Under the pieces are notes generated by a model. It had not been told where the DNA came from. It saw only the letters and a program-made list of their open reading frames with translations, and did not search any database. From assembly GCA_900208305.1 (NCBI GenBank), contig OAPG01000018.1, positions 248,001 through 312,000 of the forward strand: a DNA stretch of 64,000 bases. The letters are read 5' to 3'. Below are positions 61,495-64,000 of this stretch, one piece after another. Every line of letters starts with the position of its first letter. The first letter of the stretch is position 1. The stretch comes from Melanopsichium pennsylvanicum. Its lineage: Eukaryota > Basidiomycota > Ustilaginomycetes > Ustilaginales. The translations under genes and the position numbers were made by a program.

Positions 61495-62949
61495 CTAGTC
61501 CCTCAGGAAGCCCTCCAACCACGCCCAGACCACGTCCACCTGCTGTCGCGTGTTCTGCAACAATTGCTGGATCTCGCTGATCCGGCGGAGCTCTCGCTCG
61601 CCGCCGGTCCTCAGCGACTCTGTCAGCAACAGCGCAGCCACGTCGGCCAGCCCCTGTTGAAATAACTCAGTCCCCTCCTGCACCCCGTGGAAGAGGGACT
61701 CGGCACGCCTTACGGCCGCACCCAGGTCCCCCAGGCCCGTAGCGGACTCCCCCGGCTGGCCTTGGGCCCGCGCCCGAGTGCGACGCCGCTCTCGGGCAGC
61801 CTCGGCTGGACGGTCGGGGCAAGACCTAGCTCGCTTGCGAGCCGCCTCCCGCTCCCGACCCACCGCGCCCACCCGAGCCACCTCCTCCCTCAGTTCCTCC
61901 TCCTCCTCCGGGATCTCGCCAAGTGTCCTCAGCAACAACCTGACGTTGGGGTGGGGGCGGCGACGCCGACCGACCCCTCCGGACCTCCACCTCTCAAGCA
62001 AGCACGCGTAAACCCTCATTCGGAGGGGACCTTGGGCGCCGCCAAGTGGTGGGACTGTCGAGGAAAACAAAAGGAGGAACAAGAGTCAGCCGACCACCCA
62101 GGACATCGCGACAGACGCCCGACGGAAATACTTACCGCGCATATCCGCGTCGCAGGGTTGCCCGTGCTGCCCCTGACACCGACGGCAGCGGACATCGCCT
62201 CCCGCCCGCTCACAGGCAACGCCGGCGCATACGCAGCCGTAGCAATTGCCCCACGTCTCGGCCCATAGCGGGGCAAGGTCTGTCGTATCGGCCACGGAAA
62301 CACAAACGTCAGTAGCGATCCCAATCAACACAGCAATGGAACAATACTTACCATCACCAACAAGTTCCGGAGTGATCTCGATGGGAACCGAAGGACGCGA
62401 CCACGGCATCGAATTCCGGGGCGCCAGGACGAGGGAAGTGTTGGTCGATGCAGAGGAAGGAATGGCCGACGGATCGGCAGACTGTTGACGCACGGCGCGC
62501 TCGCGACGGCCCGAGTTGGCCCCCCGGGAAAGGTGAGCACGCGGAGAACGGCGCACCCCCCGGATGGGACCAGCGGAGGTCTCTGACGGCCGATCTGTCG
62601 TAATCGAAACAAGGGGGAGGGAACAAATGTCAGTAACCTATTCCACGGCACCAACCGGTGGTTGTCAGACCCTCTGGGCCCCCCATCCGCAACCGAATCA
62701 CAACGGAACCACGATCGACTCACCTCCGGAAGCGGGTAACGTTGTTGTTGTTGTTGGTGCTGTTGTTGTTGTTGCTGCTGCCGCTGTTGCCGACGCTGCC
62801 GCCGTCGTGGACGTAGGCGATGGAGGGGGAACGGTACTGACACCGGCCGACGGGTTGTCGGCCGGGGAATCCATGGAAGCGTCTGCTGGTGGCGACGACA
62901 TTGCGAAAAAAAGACAATCCAAGGAAGCGTCTGCTGGTGGCGACGACAT
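61495..62949 (-). CDS. Antisense spliced cargo gene in the Ty3/gypsy element: Cys-cluster and helical protein
   Basis: Four exons on the minus strand: 62949-62724, 62594-62352, 62279-62136 and 62054-61495. The introns of 129, 72 and 81 bp start GTGAGT, GTAAGT and GTAAGT and end ACAG; all are phase 1. The joined frame has 390 codons and no stop. Residues 1-75 are Ser/Thr/Pro/Ala-rich with a tandem duplication; 76-156 are basic and disordered. Residues 157-204 hold six cysteines at 169, 172, 179, 188, 191 and 199, spaced CX2CX6CX8CX2CX7C, the spacing of a fungal Zn2Cys6 cluster. Residues 205-390 are charged and helical with basic patches (GRRRRP, RKRAR, RERRRTRAR). A nuclear DNA- or RNA-binding role is inferred only from this. 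I know no named family for it. Confidence 0.75.
62055..62135 (-). other. Intron 3 of the antisense gene
   Basis: 81 bases, GTAAGT...CGACAG, with a T-rich tract before the acceptor. Confidence 0.75.
62280..62351 (-). other. Intron 2 of the antisense gene
   Basis: 72 bases, GTAAGT...CGACAG. Length divisible by three and free of stops, so retention would keep the frame. Confidence 0.75.
62595..62723 (-). other. Intron 1 of the antisense gene
   Basis: 129 bases, GTGAGT...CGACAG, phase 1. Confidence 0.75.
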
Positions 62950-62960
62950 TGCAAAAAAAA
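62875..62960. repeat. 48-bp tandem duplication at the antisense gene start
   Basis: GGAAGCGTCTGCTGG units begin at 62875 and 62923. The duplication repeats the antisense start codon and its first residues (AMSSPPADAS) 16 codons apart, in frame. Confidence 0.8.
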
Positions 62961-63251
62961 GAATGGGGAAGAATGGGGGAAATCGAGAAGGAAGACCCGT
63001 CAAACCCCATCCTTATATCCTTCCTCGATAGCTACGCACGAGCAATGGCGCACAGTCAATTCCGCCGGTCCAAGGCATTGTGGGTGGTATTGCCTCATTG
63101 CTGCGCATCCGCGATTAAATTGCCAAGACGAGCGTCGCAACTTGTACAGAGAGGCGCCCCTGGCGCGGATTAAGGTTGAGGGAGTACGACCCCCCTCGCC
63201 CTCCTGTCCTATCAGCCGCCTGGGGACCAGTCGGCCTGAACCGGGGGGTAA
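62950..63251. promoter_or_regulatory. Region upstream of the antisense gene, before the 3' LTR
   Basis: 300 bases without a frame of interest. It must hold the antisense promoter unless that promoter lies in the 3' LTR. It ends in the polypurine tract. Confidence 0.4.
63241..63251 (+). other. Polypurine tract
   Basis: CCGGGGGGTAA directly precedes the 3' LTR; the G run is the plausible plus-strand primer. Confidence 0.6.
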
Positions 63252-63681
63252 TGTTAGTGCCTACCAACCGGAGTCCAAAGAGGGGGTGCTCGGCCCCCCT
63301 CCCGATTGAGCGATCGTCGTGATCGGGCCCCGACCGACCCTCTCCGGACCCCTCGCAGCGGAGCGGTCGGCCTGACACGATCCTCCTACCGCCCAACCGC
63401 GGCTGGCTCCTCCGTACGTAGGATACGACCGTCGGCAACCTAACATTGTAACGCCGCGGTGGGAAGTGACCGATAGTTCCTGTACCTTACCACCCCGCCC
63501 CCGCCTGACATGAGGTTGCCTCCGGACCTCGTCGCATGTATTACTTAGTTAGCTCTATAGCAACGCAGTAGTGTGCTCTGACCCCCAACCGCCTGTGTCG
63601 CCCCGCCTACGACCTCTCTGTACCCGTAGCCTCCATCCCGGCTGTAGCCGCCCGCGGTATCTAGACCCTACAGCCTTAACA
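63252..63681 (+). repeat. 3' LTR of the Ty3/gypsy element
   Basis: Starts TGTTAGTGCC, ends CCTTAACA; matches 56048-56476 with four differences seen by eye. Confidence 0.93.
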
Positions 63682-63686
63682 TTTGG
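63682..63686. repeat. Right target-site duplication TTTGG
   Basis: Identical to 56043-56047. Confidence 0.9.
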
Positions 63687-64000
63687 CCTCCGTAAGGGGT
63701 CCATCCGTGATCCTCTGACCCAGGTGCTCTTCAGGGAGATCTTTGCCCTGTGCCTACAGCAGCACATCGACCTCGTCCCTGTCCGCGTCAGCTCAGATGA
63801 CAATGTGCTTGCTGACGCCCTCTCCCGTCGCCGTTTTGCCTCGATCCAGCAGCAATTCCCGAGGGCCTCCTCCCTCTTGCGGTTCAACCGCCCGGTAGCT
63901 TCGTCGAGGCTTCCGGCCTCTCCTCCTCGGCCGCTCTCCTCCTCTGGAACGGCCTTGTCGCCAGCACACGTGCACGATCCGTCGCCGTGTGCGTTGACTT
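63682..64000 (+). pseudogene. RNase H end of DIRS-like ORF2 and start of a tyrosine recombinase frame
   Basis: Counting the duplicated TTTGG once, the ORF2 frame resumes exactly in phase with GLRKGSIRDPLTQVLFREI and ends its RNase H with SSDDNVLADALSRRRF, a typical terminus. In a different frame, from about 63840 to the edge, the sequence encodes ASGLSSSAALLLWNGLVAST, which resembles the N-terminal core-binding start of tyrosine recombinases (WNGL-STR). The recombinase proper lies outside the window. Confidence 0.6.

Larger units (their letters stand above)
56048..63681 (+). mobile_element. Complete Ty3/gypsy chromovirus
   Basis: Bounded by two near-identical LTRs (429 and 430 bp, TGTTA...TAACA) and a 5-bp duplication TTTGG. 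Contents in order: 5' LTR, primer site, gag, -1 frameshift site, pol (protease, RT, RNase H, integrase, chromodomain), an antisense spliced gene, polypurine tract, 3' LTR. It sits inside the RNase H of a DIRS-like element and must be younger than that host. The pol frame is intact; gag has one TGA. Confidence 0.93.
51790..64000 (+). mobile_element. DIRS/Ngaro-like tyrosine-recombinase retroelement, split by a Ty3/gypsy insertion
   Basis: The element contains a gag-like frame (52771-54042), an RT-RNase H frame (54051-56047 continuing at 63682) and, at the window edge, the likely start of a tyrosine recombinase in another frame (from about 63840). That order, with no integrase, is the DIRS/Ngaro plan. 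Its left boundary is undetermined (somewhere between 51790 and 52400) and the right end lies outside the window. Both main frames carry a TGA stop. Confidence 0.65.

Noticed and set aside
62325..62954. Unspliced 209-codon minus-strand frame overlapping exons 1-2 of the antisense gene
   Set aside because: It begins at TTG and is Arg/Gln-rich from shifted repeat sequence; the spliced four-exon model with consistent phase and a cysteine cluster explains the region better.

Overview
The window is nuclear DNA of a fungus. Several genes carry short GT-AG introns of about 72-180 bp, the proteins are typical fungal housekeeping products, and microsatellites and low-complexity serine-rich proteins are common. 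The overall look is most consistent with a basidiomycete of the smut lineage (Ustilaginomycotina). That placement is an inference from protein style; no database was consulted.

Regions 1-22 kb: compact housekeeping genes on both strands. In order: the start of a mitochondrial-type protein (minus, cut by the window edge); the TOR-complex WD40 protein LST8; a CCDC174-like protein; RNA polymerase III subunit RPC82; tRNA pseudouridine synthase PUS4; a monoglyceride-lipase-like hydrolase; tRNA-Thr(AGT); a HIT-family protein; the ubiquinone methyltransferase COQ3; the U3 snoRNP protein MPP10; and a 1448-residue reading frame that joins a DENN-type protein to a complete EFM7-type eEF1A methyltransferase.

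Region 22-31 kb: gene-poor. It holds two head-to-head Copia retrotransposon remnants forming a 328-bp-armed palindrome, one two-exon MFS sugar transporter, and about 4 kb with no clear gene but with scattered coding-like fragments on the minus strand.

Region 31-51.6 kb: an ArfGAP, a DUF1771/Smr protein ending in a CaaX box, TMA22 (DENR), a serine-rich protein, a large protein of unknown function, a NIPA-type magnesium transporter and MON1. Two stretches of 3.8 and 2.0 kb hold no recognisable gene.

Region 51.6-64 kb: nested retroelements. A tyrosine-recombinase-type (DIRS/Ngaro-like) element with gag-like and RT-RNase H reading frames is split inside its RNase H by a young, complete Ty3/gypsy chromovirus (56048-63681, flanked by the 5-bp duplication TTTGG). 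The chromovirus has near-identical LTRs, a likely Tf1-style self-priming site, and a textbook -1 frameshift site between gag and pol. Between pol and the 3' LTR lies a four-exon gene on the opposite strand. Its three GT-AG introns are all phase 1 and keep one 390-codon frame open, encoding a Zn2Cys6-spaced cysteine cluster plus a helical C-terminus. This antisense intron-bearing cargo gene is the most unusual item in the window.
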